This document shows, piece by piece, positions 32,257 to 41,921 of a stretch of DNA of 60,162 bases. Origin of the DNA: Parvibaculum sp040216885 (GTDB lineage: Bacteria; Pseudomonadota; Alphaproteobacteria; Parvibaculales; Parvibaculaceae). Numbering within the stretch: position 1 is the first letter of the stretch; every line of letters begins with the position of its first letter. The notes under the pieces are model-generated. The model saw nothing but the letters and a program-made list of their open reading frames with translations, ran no database searches and was not told the origin of the DNA. The position numbers were made by a program, and so were the translations under genes. The stretch is from positions 1 to 60,162 of the forward strand of contig JAVJOG010000009.1 in assembly GCA_040216885.1 (NCBI GenBank), read 5' to 3'.

Positions 32257-32700
32257 ATGACGGACAGCCAGGGCGTGTGGTGCAAGGATGACGACCGGCC
32301 GGTGACCGACGAGGCCGAGATCGAACGTCTGGTGCGCGCCTTCTATACGCGCATCCGGGCGGACGCCGTGCTCGGGCCGATTTTCGACGGCGTCATCGGG
32401 GATAACTGGGAGCCGCATCTTCTGAAGATGATCGACTTCTGGTCGAGCGTGATGCTGACGACCGGGCGCTACAAGGGGCAGCCGATGCGGGCGCATCTGA
32501 AGCTGAAGCAGGTGACGCCGAAGCATTTCGACCGCTGGTTGATGCTGTTCCGCGAGACGGCGGAACAGGTCTGCGCGCCGGAGGCCGCCGAACGCTTCAT
32601 CGAGAAGGCGGGGCGGATCGCGGAGAGCCTGCAGCTCGGTATGTTCTTCAAGCCGGTGCTGCACGATCCGGAGCGGAAGGAGCCAAGGTTGGTGGGGTGA
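32257..32700 (+). CDS. Group III truncated hemoglobin
   Basis: A 147-residue truncated globin of group III: IERLVRAFYTRIRADAVLGPIFD, the FWSSVMLTTGRYKGQPMRAHLKL block with the proximal His candidate in RAHLKL, and FDRWLMLFRETAEQVC. Family members are linked to nitric oxide and microaerobic stress. ATG 32257 is chosen because GGAGG sits six bases before it; ATG 32245 lies inside the ribosome site. An NsrR operator directly precedes it, so NO induction is likely. Confidence 0.9.
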   Translation: MTDSQGVWCKDDDRPVTDEAEIERLVRAFYTRIRADAVLGPIFDGVIGDNWEPHLLKMIDFWSSVMLTTGRYKGQPMRAHLKLKQVTPKHFDRWLMLFRETAEQVCAPEAAERFIEKAGRIAESLQLGMFFKPVLHDPERKEPRLVG

Positions 32701-32726
32701 GGAGAAGGACGGCGCTTCGCGCCCGC

Positions 32727-32772
32727 CCCAAACGGCTTTCAGCCGTTTGAACCTCCCCAAGGGGAGGGTGGG
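32727..32772. repeat. Tail-to-tail hairpin repeat, copy 1
   Basis: AAACGGCT (32730-32737) pairs with AGCCGTTT (32741-32748). Next, CCTCCCC (32752-32758) pairs with GGGGAGG (32761-32767). The block CCTCCCCAAGGGGAGGGTGGG is close to one at 41981-42002. It lies between the ends of the globin and acyltransferase genes, so it may end both transcripts. Confidence 0.65.
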
Positions 32773-32821
32773 CTATTTTATCAGTATACAGATTAATGTT
32801 CAGGCTCTGTTGCAAGGCGCT

Positions 32822-34837
32822 CTAACGCGCCGCGCGTTGGGGTTCGCTGGCGAGGGCGGATATTGCCTTGTCGAGTTCGCGGCCGAAAGCGGGGGCCAGC
32901 GTTCGGGCGTAGGTGGCGGTGAAGTGGTGGTAGTCGCGCCAGACGGTGACGTTGCCGATGGTCATGGGGCAGGTGCCATCGGCGCAGAAGGCGTGCGTCA
33001 TGTCGATCAGCGGCACGGCGGGGTCGCCTCCGAAGGCAGCCGGCATCGGGTCGGGCAGCGGGAAGGCATCAGCCTCGTCCGCGGCGCAGGCGGGATCGGA
33101 CGACAGGCAGGCCGGCGGATCGAAAGGGAAGCGCGGCGTGTCGCGCATCACGATCACCGCGGTGTCTTGTTCGTGCAGCGCCGCGACCGTCTTGCGCAGC
33201 GCGGCGATCAGCAAGGGCAGGCGCTCCTCGCGCGAGCCGGAGCCGATGATCATGTTGTCGCTCGACATGACGAGCAGCACGAGGTCCGGCTTTTCGCGGG
33301 CCACTTCCTTCAGCATGTTTTCGCCCCAGCTCCAGCAGGACGGATCCTTCGCCAGCTTGCCGAGCACCATCGGACAGGCCGATTTGGTGTGCGCGGTCAT
33401 GCGCCAGCGGCGCGTTTCGGAAAGCGTTTCGAGCGCCGGCAGCCAGCTTGCGCCATGCGAGTCGCCGATCAGCATGATGTGAAAGGCGCCGCCGGACACG
33501 CCGTAGCGGCAGGCGCGCGGTTCGCTCTCGTCGAGATCGAGATGGCAGCCATTGGTATAGGCGGCGGCAACGTCGTCGAGGACGGAGGAGAGTGGCGGCG
33601 CCGGCGCGATGCCGGAGGGGACGGCGGCGCCGTCGGTGAAGGCGGCGGCGCCGGGATAGTTCCGCGCCGTCAGTTCGCCGGGGCGCTGGCTTTCGATCAC
33701 GGCAAAGACCACGGCCGCCGATGCGAGACAGAGCAGGATCGTCGCGAAGCCGCCCGCGAGGCTGCGGCCGATGGCGGGCGTCGCGCCGCGCTCGCGAAAG
33801 CGATCCTCGACATGGTGTTTCGAGAGTGCAGCGAGGAGAACCGAAACGGCGATCAGCCCCAGTCCGTCCCAGAGACCCGGCACGTTGCCGGTCCATGCGC
33901 GGTAGAAAACGATCGCCGGCCAGTGCCAGAGATAAATCGAGTAGGAAAGGTCGCCGATCCACATGGCGGCGCGGTTTTCGAGCAGGCGGTGCGGGGCGAA
34001 ACGCGCCGCCGCACTGCCGCTCATCAGCACCAGCGCGGTGCCGAGCGTCGGCAGCAGCGCGGTGTAGCCGGGAAAGGCGGTGGCGCCGGAATAAAGCATC
34101 GCCGAAGCCGCGATGGCGGCGAGGCCGGCAAGCGCCGCGAGGATTTTCGCGGCTTCGCCCGGGATCGCCGCGCGCGCGCCTGCGACCGCGAGCAGGCCGC
34201 CCAGCGCCAGTTCCCAGAAGCGGGTGTGCGAAACGAAATAGGCGGCCTGCGGCGCGTGGACGGTTTCGTAGACCGATAGCGCCAGCGAGACGGCGAAGAC
34301 CGTGCCGAGCGCCGTGCCGAGAGCGGGGCGCAACGGCCAGTTGCGGCGCCGGCAGAGCGCGGCGGTCGCGATCATCAGCAGCGGCCAGACGAAGTAGAAT
34401 TGCTCCTCGATGGAGAGCGACCAGAAATGCTGGAGCGGTCCCGGTGCATTGTCGGCACCGAGATAGTCGACCGATTGCGCGGCCAGCCACCAGTTTTCGA
34501 AGTAGAGCGCACTGGCGACGACTTCCGACGCGACGCCGCGCCATTGCGACGGCGGCAAGGTGAAGGTCAGCAGCGCGACGGCGACGAGGACCAGCGTCGA
34601 GGCCGGCAGCAGGCGGCGGACGCGGCGCGCATAGAAACGCGCGATGCCGATGGTGCGGTCGCGCTCAAGCTCGCGCAGCAAGAGGCCGGTGATCAGGTAG
34701 CCCGAAATGACGAAGAAGACATCGACGCCGACATAGCCGCCCGGCATGACGGCCGGCCAGACGTGAAAGATCAGCACCGTCAGCACGGCGACGGCGCGCA
34801 GGCCCTGAATGCCGGGACGGAAGGTTGCTGAACTCAT
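32822..34837 (-). CDS. OafA/YrhL-type acyltransferase with C-terminal SGNH domain
   Basis: A 671-residue membrane O-acyltransferase. The first ~350 residues hold the acyltransferase 3 domain: FRPGIQGLRAVAVLTVLIFH, GGYVGVDVFFVISGYLIT and LQHFWSLSIEEQFYFVWP, with about ten helices. The C-terminal ~270 residues are an SGNH domain with IMLIGDSHGASWLPAL and a late DYHHFT. Such proteins transfer acetyl groups to surface polysaccharide or LPS. Start ATG 34837 has no clear ribosome site. The target sugar is unknown. Confidence 0.9.
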   Translation of the reverse strand: MSSATFRPGIQGLRAVAVLTVLIFHVWPAVMPGGYVGVDVFFVISGYLITGLLLRELERDRTIGIARFYARRVRRLLPASTLVLVAVALLTFTLPPSQWRGVASEVVASALYFENWWLAAQSVDYLGADNAPGPLQHFWSLSIEEQFYFVWPLLMIATAALCRRRNWPLRPALGTALGTVFAVSLALSVYETVHAPQAAYFVSHTRFWELALGGLLAVAGARAAIPGEAAKILAALAGLAAIAASAMLYSGATAFPGYTALLPTLGTALVLMSGSAAARFAPHRLLENRAAMWIGDLSYSIYLWHWPAIVFYRAWTGNVPGLWDGLGLIAVSVLLAALSKHHVEDRFRERGATPAIGRSLAGGFATILLCLASAAVVFAVIESQRPGELTARNYPGAAAFTDGAAVPSGIAPAPPLSSVLDDVAAAYTNGCHLDLDESEPRACRYGVSGGAFHIMLIGDSHGASWLPALETLSETRRWRMTAHTKSACPMVLGKLAKDPSCWSWGENMLKEVAREKPDLVLLVMSSDNMIIGSGSREERLPLLIAALRKTVAALHEQDTAVIVMRDTPRFPFDPPACLSSDPACAADEADAFPLPDPMPAAFGGDPAVPLIDMTHAFCADGTCPMTIGNVTVWRDYHHFTATYARTLAPAFGRELDKAISALASEPQRAAR

Positions 34838-35001
34838 CGAGGGGGAGATTCCGCTGGCTGCATGAACGACAGGACGGGCTATGGGGCGGCACGGGGCGCG
34901 TGCCGCCCCGGTGCCCGCCGAGCGTTCTGTCACGCGATTGAGCCGAAAAAGCGGCGGGGGCGGTGGCTTGTCCGTGACCGCCGCCTTTCCGGCGTGTTGC
35001 G

Positions 35002-35865
35002 TCAGGCCTTCTCGCCGGCCTTGTCGAAATCGGATGCGTCGTGGCGTTCGGGGAGCTGGCTTGCGGGTTCGCCCCAGACGCGGTTGACCATGCGGCCACG
35101 CTTCACCGCCGGGCGTTCGGCGATTTGATCGGTCCAGCGGTTGACGTGCTTGTATTCGTGGACGGCGAGGAATTCGCCGGCTTCGTAGAGCAGGCCTTTG
35201 GCCAGCGCGCCGTACCAGGGCCAGATCGCCATGTCGGCGACGGTGTAGTCGGGACCGGCGATGTATTCGCTTTCGGCAAGCCTGCGGTCGAGGACGTCGA
35301 GCTGGCGCTTCACTTCCATCGCGAAACGATTGATCGCGTATTCGCTCTTGAAGGGCGCATAGGCATAGAAGTGGCCGAAGCCGCCGCCGAGATAGGGCGC
35401 GGAGCCCATCTGCCACATCAGCCAGGAGTAAACCTCGGCGCGCTTCACGAGGTCCTTCGGCATGAAGGCGCCGCCGAATTTCTCCGAGAGATAGAGCAGC
35501 ATCGCGCCGCTTTCGAAAATGCGGGTCGGGGGATTGGTGCTGCGGTCCATCAGCGCCGGGATTTTCGAATTCGGGTTGACGGCGACGAAGCCCGAGCCGA
35601 ACTGATGGCCTTCGGAAATGTTGATCAGCCAGGCGTCGTATTCGGCACCCTTGTGGCCGGCTTCCAGCAGTTCTTCCAGCATCACCGTCACCTTGACGCC
35701 GTTGGGCGTCGCCAGCGAATAGAGCTGGAAGGGGTGCTTGCCTACGGGAAGTTCCTTGTCATGCGTCGGACCGGCGACGGGCCGGTTGATGTTGGAGAAG
35801 CGGTTGGCGTTCTTGTCGGTTTCCCAGACCCAGACTTTCGGCGGCGTGTACTCGGTGTCGCTCAT
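35002..35865 (-). CDS. YghU-like glutathione-dependent disulfide oxidoreductase (GST family)
   Basis: A 287-residue GST-fold protein: WVWETDKNANRFSNINRPVAG at the N-terminus, HPFQLYSLATPNGVKVTVML, and NPNSKIPALMDRST...IFESGAMLLYLSEKFG. This is the YghU/YfcG nu-class type that reduces disulfides with bound glutathione. It lies 25 bases downstream of the interrupted CoA-transferase on the same strand. No transport or pathway partner is evident. Confidence 0.91.
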   Translation of the reverse strand: MSDTEYTPPKVWVWETDKNANRFSNINRPVAGPTHDKELPVGKHPFQLYSLATPNGVKVTVMLEELLEAGHKGAEYDAWLINISEGHQFGSGFVAVNPNSKIPALMDRSTNPPTRIFESGAMLLYLSEKFGGAFMPKDLVKRAEVYSWLMWQMGSAPYLGGGFGHFYAYAPFKSEYAINRFAMEVKRQLDVLDRRLAESEYIAGPDYTVADMAIWPWYGALAKGLLYEAGEFLAVHEYKHVNRWTDQIAERPAVKRGRMVNRVWGEPASQLPERHDASDFDKAGEKA

Positions 35866-35890
35866 CAGGCGTTCCTTTTTTCCAATCCGG

Positions 35891-37090
35891 CTATGCGATG
35901 GCGCCGGCCTTGCGGAGATTTTCGATTTCGGTGTCGGCGAAGCCTGCCGCCTTCAGCGTTTCGATCGTGTGTTCGCCGAGTACCGGCGCGGCGGCGCGCG
36001 GGCCTTCGGGTTCGGCGCCGGGGAAGCGGATCGGCGAGGCGGGGGCGATGTAGGTGCCGTTGCCACCTTCCTCCATCACCTCGACATAGGCGCCGGCGGC
36101 ATGGGCCTGCGGATCGGCATAGACATCGGCGGGGCGCATCAGCGGCGCCCAGATCATGTCTTCGGCGTCGAGTTTGGCGCGCCAGTATTCGGTGTCGTGT
36201 TCGGCGAAGGCGGCGTCGAGGATGCCGACAAGTTCGGCGGCGTTGGCGCGGCGGGTTTTCGGGCTGCCGAAGCGCGGATCCCTTTCGAGGCCCGGCTGGC
36301 CGATGACGCGGCAGACGGCGGTCCAGTCGACCGTGCCCTGACGCGGCACGATGACGATCCAGCCGTCTTTCGTGTGGAAGAAGTTGTTGAGGGGCGCGAC
36401 GGTTTCGAGGCGGGGCTTGGTGGAGCCGAGCTTGCCGTAGCGAAGCTGGACGGCGGTGTCGGACCCCGCCGCATAGACGCCGACGCGCAGCAGCGAGGCC
36501 TCGACGAGGCGGCCCTTGCCGGACTTCTCGCGTTCGAAAAGGGCGGCCAGAATGCCGCCGACGGTTGCCATGCTGGTGGTGTGGTCGCCGATGCCGGTGC
36601 GGAGCGTTGTCGGCTCGGCGCCTTAGACGGTTTGCAACCAGCCGACGCCGGAGCGGGCATAGAAGGCGGCGATGTCGAAGCCGGGCTTGTCGCGGTCGGG
36701 GCCTTCGAGGCCGTAGCCGGTGACGCTGGCATAGACGAGGCGCGGATTGACCTTGGCGAGCGCCTTGTAGTCGAGGCCGGCGCGTTCGAGGCCGCCGGGG
36801 CGGACATTGGTGATGAAGACGTCGGCGTCCTTCACCAGACGCTTCACGGCCTCGACGCCTTCGGGCGTCGCGGTGTTGATCGCGAGGCCCTTCTTGCCGC
36901 GGTTGTCGAGATCGAAGATCGGCGAGCCCTTCAGGTGGTCGGCGCCCATGTTGGCCATGGTGTAGCGCATGGGGCAGCCGGCCAGCGGCTCGATCTTGAT
37001 GACGTCGGCGCCCCAGTCGGCCAGAATCCCGCCGGCGCCGGGCGCGGCAATGTAGGTGGCCATTTCGATGACCTTGAGGCCCTCAAGCAT
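35891..37090 (-). pseudogene. CoA-transferase family III (CaiB/BaiF) interrupted by one in-frame stop
   Basis: The frame from ATG 37090 to 35891 is continuous except for a TAA at codon 156 (bases 36623-36625). The first part has MLEGLKVIEMATYIAAPGAG and VFITNVRPGGLERAGLD; the second resumes at once with GAEPTTLRTGIGDHTTS. The catalytic Asp of this family falls at codon 169, just after the stop, so the short product could not work. The whole would be about 399 codons, a normal length. No frameshift is present. It is either a recent pseudogene, a sequencing error or a read-through site. Confidence 0.85.
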
Positions 37091-37308
37091 GATGTCCGAT
37101 CCCCGTTTCGCTGAATTTCTTGTTGGGGCGGATCATCCATGAAACGGCGGGGGAGTCAAAAAAGCCGCCGGTCTGCGCCCGATTCCCGTTGTTCACAGCC
37201 ATTAACGTAAACCGTTCATTAAGCGGTTCGGCCTAGGCTTGGTTATGGAATTGCGCCGCTCCCTCTTTTCGGGGCGGCGCCGACCGTCAAGGTGGGGCCG
37301 GGGGCCAG

Positions 37309-38445
37309 ATGAGCGACAAGAAGCTGACGATCGCCGATGTGGAACGGCTCCTTTCGGACCCGTCGGAAGACGCGCGGGCCGAAGTCGCGGCCAAGGTTGC
37401 GACGCAGTTCAAGGACATCGAGCTGGCGCCGCGCGAGCGCGAGCTTGCACATGAAATTCTCGGCTATCTGGTGCATGACGTCGCCGTCAATGTGCGCGAG
37501 GCGCTGTCGCGCTGCCTCAACGACGTGCCGGAAGCGCCGCGCAACATCGTGCTGCAGCTGGCGCGCGACATCGATGCGGTTGCCATTCCCGTTCTCGAAC
37601 GCTCGCCGGTGCTGACCGATGAAGACCTGGTGGGCCTCGTCTATTACGGCAGTCCCGCCAAGCAATGCGCGATTGCCGGGCGGCCGCAGGTGGCGGCACC
37701 CGTTTCGGAAGCGCTGGCGCTGAAAGGCGACCGCACGGCCGTGCTCAGGCTGATCGCAAATGCGGGCGCCATCATCAACGAGGAAGCGGCGACGATGCTG
37801 GTCGAGCGCTATGCGGACGACGCCGATGTGGCCGCGCCGCTGGTGCAGCGCAACGAATTGCCGGCGACGCTTGTCGAGCGGCTGATCGCGATGGTTTCCG
37901 AGCAGATGCGCGAGTATCTGATCGAGCATCACGAGATGGACGGCCGCGTGGCCGCGACGCTGGAAGAACAGGCGCGCGAGCGGACGACGACCGATGCGAT
38001 CACGCGCATGAGCGACGACGACATGCGCGCGCTGGTGAGGCAACTGGTCGAGAACAACCGCCTGTCGGCGACGCTGATCCTGCGCACCGCCTGCACCGGC
38101 AACATGAACTTCGTCGAGGCGGCCTTCGCCGAACTGACCAGCGTTCCGCAGGAACGCATCTGGCGGCTCATTCACGATGTCGGCGCGCTCGGTTTCCGCG
38201 CCGTCTATGCGCGGGCGGGCATGCCCGAGGCGCTTTATCCGGCGTTCCGCACCGTGCTCGACACGTTCCATGCGGTGCGCAGCAGCGACGGGTCGCTGGA
38301 CCTGCCGCTTTTCCGGTTCCATGTGCTGGAGGGCGTCAAGGAGGCGTTCGAGCAGGTCGAGGCCGACGATCTCGATACGATGATCGACAAGCTCGGGCGG
38401 CTGGCTGCGCCGGCGCCGGCGGTCCGGAACCAGAACGTCGCCTGA
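37309..38445 (+). CDS. DUF2336 domain-containing protein
   Basis: A 378-residue all-helical protein: LTIADVERLLSDPSEDARAEVAAKVATQF near the start and HEILGYLVHDVAVNVREALSRCLND, the HEAT-like pattern of DUF2336, common in alphaproteobacteria. No enzyme motif is visible. A long central stretch of heptad-like repeats is followed by the conserved SATLILRTACTGNMNFVEAAFAEL. Its role is unknown. The upstream 166 bases contain TTAA tetramers, but not at the spacing of a CtrA site. Confidence 0.86.
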   Translation: MSDKKLTIADVERLLSDPSEDARAEVAAKVATQFKDIELAPRERELAHEILGYLVHDVAVNVREALSRCLNDVPEAPRNIVLQLARDIDAVAIPVLERSPVLTDEDLVGLVYYGSPAKQCAIAGRPQVAAPVSEALALKGDRTAVLRLIANAGAIINEEAATMLVERYADDADVAAPLVQRNELPATLVERLIAMVSEQMREYLIEHHEMDGRVAATLEEQARERTTTDAITRMSDDDMRALVRQLVENNRLSATLILRTACTGNMNFVEAAFAELTSVPQERIWRLIHDVGALGFRAVYARAGMPEALYPAFRTVLDTFHAVRSSDGSLDLPLFRFHVLEGVKEAFEQVEADDLDTMIDKLGRLAAPAPAVRNQNVA

Positions 38446-38514
38446 GGGCGCGGCGTTTTCCTTCGCGATAAAATAGACTAGCTTGCGGCCTCCAGCTCAC
38501 GCGGAGGACCGCCG

Positions 38515-39729
38515 ATGACCCATCAGATCAAGGACGCTTTCATTTGCGACGCCGTCAGGACGCCGATCGGGCGCTATGGCGGGGCGCTGGCGGGGATGCG
38601 CGCCGACGACCTGGGCGCGGTGCCGCTGATGGCGCTGATCGAGCGCAATCCGGGCGTCAACTGGGAACGGGTCGACGATGTGGTGTTCGGCTGCGCCAAC
38701 CAGGCGGGCGAGGACAACCGCAATGTCGCGCGGATGTCGTCGCTGCTGGCGGGGCTCCCTGAAACAGTATCGGGCACGACGATCAACCGGCTCTGCGGCT
38801 CGGGCATGGATGCGGTCGGTACGGCAGCGCGGGCGATCAAATCCGGCGAGGCGGCGCTTGCGGTTGCCGGCGGCGTCGAGAGCATGTCGCGCGCGCCCTT
38901 CGTGATGGGGAAGGCGACGGCGGCCTTTTCGCGCGATGCACAGATCTACGACACGACCATCGGCTGGCGCTTCGTCAATCCGCTGATGAAGCGGCAATAT
39001 GGCGTCGACTCGATGCCGGAGACGGCCGAGAACGTTGCCGAGGATTTCCAGATATCCCGCGCCGACCAGGACGCGTTTGCGTGGCGGAGCCAGCAGAAGG
39101 CCGGCAAGGCGATGGCGTCGGGCCGCTTCGCCGCGGAAATCGTGCCGGTGACGATTGCCGGCCGCAAGGGCGAGACGGTCGTCAGCGCGGACGAACATCC
39201 CCGTCCCGAGACGACGCTCGAAGCACTGGCGAAATTGCCGGCGCCGTTCCGCGAGGGCGGCAGCGTGACGGCGGGCAATGCGTCGGGCGTCAATGACGGC
39301 GCCTGCGCGCTCGTTCTTGCTTCGGCGGAAGCGGCGGAGGCGCATGGGCTGACGCCGAGGGCGCGGATCGTCGCGATGGCGACGGCGGGTGTGCCGCCGC
39401 GCATCATGGGCATCGGTCCGGCGCCCGCGAGCCGCAAGGTGCTGGAAAAGGCCGGGCTCAATATCGGCGATATCGACGTGATCGAACTCAACGAGGCGTT
39501 TGCGTCGCAAGGTCTCGCGGTGATGCGCGATCTCGGATTGCCGGACGATGCCGAACACGTCAATCCGAATGGCGGCGCGATTGCGCTCGGGCATCCGCTC
39601 GGCATGAGCGGGGCGCGGCTCGTTGCGACGGCGATGTACGAACTCGAAAAGCGCGGCGGGCGTTATGCGCTGTGCACGATGTGCATCGGCGTCGGGCAGG
39701 GCATTGCCATGGTGATCGAGCGGGTCTAG
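38515..39729 (+). CDS. Acetyl-CoA C-acyltransferase, 3-oxoadipyl-CoA thiolase-like
   Basis: A 404-residue thiolase. The nucleophile Cys is in TTINRLCGSGMDAV; the second active-site region is NPNGGAIALGHPLGMSGAR and the last Cys is in CTMCIGVGQGIAM. The block YDTTIGWRFVNPLMKRQYG is typical of 3-oxoadipyl-CoA thiolases (PcaF/PaaJ), which split 3-oxoadipyl-CoA into succinyl-CoA and acetyl-CoA. No other protocatechuate or phenylacetate gene is adjacent, so the precise substrate is inferred from sequence only. It overlaps the EAL gene end by 4 bases. Confidence 0.88.
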   Translation: MTHQIKDAFICDAVRTPIGRYGGALAGMRADDLGAVPLMALIERNPGVNWERVDDVVFGCANQAGEDNRNVARMSSLLAGLPETVSGTTINRLCGSGMDAVGTAARAIKSGEAALAVAGGVESMSRAPFVMGKATAAFSRDAQIYDTTIGWRFVNPLMKRQYGVDSMPETAENVAEDFQISRADQDAFAWRSQQKAGKAMASGRFAAEIVPVTIAGRKGETVVSADEHPRPETTLEALAKLPAPFREGGSVTAGNASGVNDGACALVLASAEAAEAHGLTPRARIVAMATAGVPPRIMGIGPAPASRKVLEKAGLNIGDIDVIELNEAFASQGLAVMRDLGLPDDAEHVNPNGGAIALGHPLGMSGARLVATAMYELEKRGGRYALCTMCIGVGQGIAMVIERV

Positions 39730-40949
39730 AAGCCGAGCGCCAGCTGGAGGAGGCTCGGGCGGGTTACGAGATCCGCGGGCGCGCGCGGACGGCGCGGTGC
39801 GGGCTTTGGTCGCGGTTCCGTCCGGGCAAGCGGTCTCTTTTTCGCGGGTTCAGGTTTGCGCATGTGCGCGAGGCGGCGGGGCTTGCGGATCAGCGCCACC
39901 AGCCAGCGGTCAGGCGAGAGGCAGACGCGGTCGAGACGCCAGGCGACGCCGCGCACTTCCTCGCCCGGCACATGAAAATCGACATCCTCCCATGAGAGAC
40001 AGAGGACGGGCTCTTCGGCTGGCGGTGCGGTTTGCGGTGGGGACGTTTCGCCGGGTGCGTCCTCTTCGACCGGATCGGTGAGAAGGAGAACGTCGTTCTC
40101 CGTATCGTCGACATATTCGATTACGACATGGACGTTTCGTGGCGGCGCGGTCCAGCCGGCGAGATCGGCCGGTGCGAGGGGACGGCAGATATGCGCGCCT
40201 TGCGCGGCGGTGAAGCCGAGCGCGGGAAGGGCCGCGAGCGTTGCCCCGTCCTCGACACCGACGGCGGTTGCCTCAAGGCCGCGCGACGCGGCGAGTGCAA
40301 CGCGGCGGCCAACAAAGCCGAGGCCGGCATGACGCAGGCGGCTTGCGAACTGGATGATCGCCGTGCCGCCGATTTTCACTTCGTCGAAACAGTCGCGGGC
40401 CACGAATTCGTCGGGAACGATGACGGCGCCGCCGCCGTCGAGCGCGGTGCGGAAGCCAAGGCGGCGCAACTCGCGGATGATCTGCGCGGCCGCTTCGCCA
40501 TGGCGGACGAAAGCCCCTTCCGGCACTTCGAGGATCAGGCGCGACGGGTCGAGGCCACGTTCGCCGAGGATGCCGTCGAGGTCGCCGGGGAGGCGCTTGT
40601 CGGCGAGATCGGCGGCGCCGAGATTGATCGAGAGCGGCCATGCCGATTTTCCGGCATCTTCCGTTGCCGTCCATTCGGACAGTATTTCGGCGGCGGCGGA
40701 CGCGACGTAACGTGTCAGTTCGCCGGCGCGTTCCCTGCGTTCGAAGAAGGACAGAAAGAGGCCTGGCGGCAGCAAGCCGTAGTCCGGATGGTTCCAGCGG
40801 ATATAGGCTTCCGCTCCCAGGCCTTCGCCAGTGGCGAGTGCAATTTTCGGCTGGCAGACCAGAAACAGGTGGCGTGCCTCGAAGGCGAGGTCGATGTCGC
40901 GGTTGGTCAGGCGGAAGGAACTGCTGTACATCTTGATCCCGGACGACAC
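39726..40949 (-). CDS. Degenerate EAL-domain protein, probably catalytically inactive
   Basis: A 407-residue protein with an EAL fold (about residues 20-260): LVCQPKIALATGEGLGAEAYIRWNHP, PLSINLGAADL, RLILEVPEGAF and FRTALDGGGAVIV. EAL is EAY, DDFG is DGGG and VKID is VKIG, so metal ligands are lost and c-di-GMP hydrolysis is unlikely. The C-terminal ~150 residues are a separate region with an acidic stretch, then a basic Pro/Arg-rich tail. It may bind c-di-GMP or a protein partner. Confidence 0.8.
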   Translation of the reverse strand: MSSGIKMYSSSFRLTNRDIDLAFEARHLFLVCQPKIALATGEGLGAEAYIRWNHPDYGLLPPGLFLSFFERRERAGELTRYVASAAAEILSEWTATEDAGKSAWPLSINLGAADLADKRLPGDLDGILGERGLDPSRLILEVPEGAFVRHGEAAAQIIRELRRLGFRTALDGGGAVIVPDEFVARDCFDEVKIGGTAIIQFASRLRHAGLGFVGRRVALAASRGLEATAVGVEDGATLAALPALGFTAAQGAHICRPLAPADLAGWTAPPRNVHVVIEYVDDTENDVLLLTDPVEEDAPGETSPPQTAPPAEEPVLCLSWEDVDFHVPGEEVRGVAWRLDRVCLSPDRWLVALIRKPRRLAHMRKPEPAKKRPLARTEPRPKPAPRRPRAPADLVTRPSLLQLALGF

Positions 40950-41077
40950 GCATTCTGCGATGAGTCCAGACTGGCGGGGGCGGGTTTACGAGCGCTTAAC
41001 CGGTCGACGGAAGCGATGAACAACGTCGCCAAACGATAAAAACAACGCTTCGAATTGGAGCAAACGGGAGAGTGAGA

Positions 41078-41896
41078 ATGAGCAAACCGGCAACCGACGC
41101 GCTGATTCCGGCGGCGACAATCCTGCTTGTGCGCGACGGCGCGGAGGGGATCGAGGTTTTCATGGTGGTGCGCCATCACCAGATCGATTTCGCTTCGGGC
41201 GCGCTGGTTTTTCCGGGCGGCAAGGTGGATGCACTCGATCGTGCCGAAGGCGTGCGCGGACGCGTCGATGGCGCGGAGGGGCTCGACGACTGGGAATTTT
41301 CGATGCGGGTGGCGGCGATCCGCGAGGCGTTCGAGGAATCGGCGGTGCTGCTGGCGCGTGAGGAACGCACGGGGCGGGTTGTGGACGCGGCGCGGCTGAA
41401 GGCGCTCGACCCCTATCGCGATCCGCTGAACAAGGGCGAGATCGGCATTGCCGATTTTCTGGAGCGGGAAGGATTGCGGCTCGCCGGCGACATGCTAACG
41501 CCGTTCGCGCACTGGATCACGCCCAACATGATGCCGAAGCGTTTCGACACGCGGTTCTATCTTGCGGCGGCGCCGGAGGATCATCTGGCGGTGCATGACG
41601 GCTACGAATCGGTCGACTCGGTGTGGATACGTCCCGATGTGGCGCTACAGGAAGCGGATGCCGGCACGCGCACGATCATTTTTCCGACACGGATGAATGT
41701 CGCGAAGCTTGGCTACAGCCCCAATGTCGCACATGCGATGGAGGCGGCGCGGGGCAAGCCGGTTGTGACGGTCGAGCCGGTGGTGACCAAGAACGAGGCG
41801 GGGAAGCCCGTGTTGCGCATTCCGGCGGAAGCAGGTTATCCGGTGACGGAGGAGCCGCTGGAAGCGATGGCGAACGCGGCGCGACCGAAGGCCTAG
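41078..41896 (+). CDS. NUDIX hydrolase family protein (NUDT19-like)
   Basis: A 272-residue NUDIX protein. The motif is stretched: GALVFPGGKVD, then after an insert REAFEESAVLLARE; this split NUDIX box is typical of the NUDT19/NUDT7 coenzyme A or CoA-ester hydrolase group. ATG 41078 has GGGAG seven bases upstream. It is convergent with nadK; a hairpin repeat lies between. Role in acyl-CoA turnover is inferred from the family. Confidence 0.88.
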   Translation: MSKPATDALIPAATILLVRDGAEGIEVFMVVRHHQIDFASGALVFPGGKVDALDRAEGVRGRVDGAEGLDDWEFSMRVAAIREAFEESAVLLAREERTGRVVDAARLKALDPYRDPLNKGEIGIADFLEREGLRLAGDMLTPFAHWITPNMMPKRFDTRFYLAAAPEDHLAVHDGYESVDSVWIRPDVALQEADAGTRTIIFPTRMNVAKLGYSPNVAHAMEAARGKPVVTVEPVVTKNEAGKPVLRIPAEAGYPVTEEPLEAMANAARPKA

Positions 41897-41921
41897 GCGC
41901 GGCGGCTGCGCGTGTGTTGCC

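Noticed and set aside
34838..35416. N-terminal extension of the acyltransferase frame
   Set aside because: It is antisense to the YghU-like gene and precedes the natural start of the acyltransferase 3 domain.
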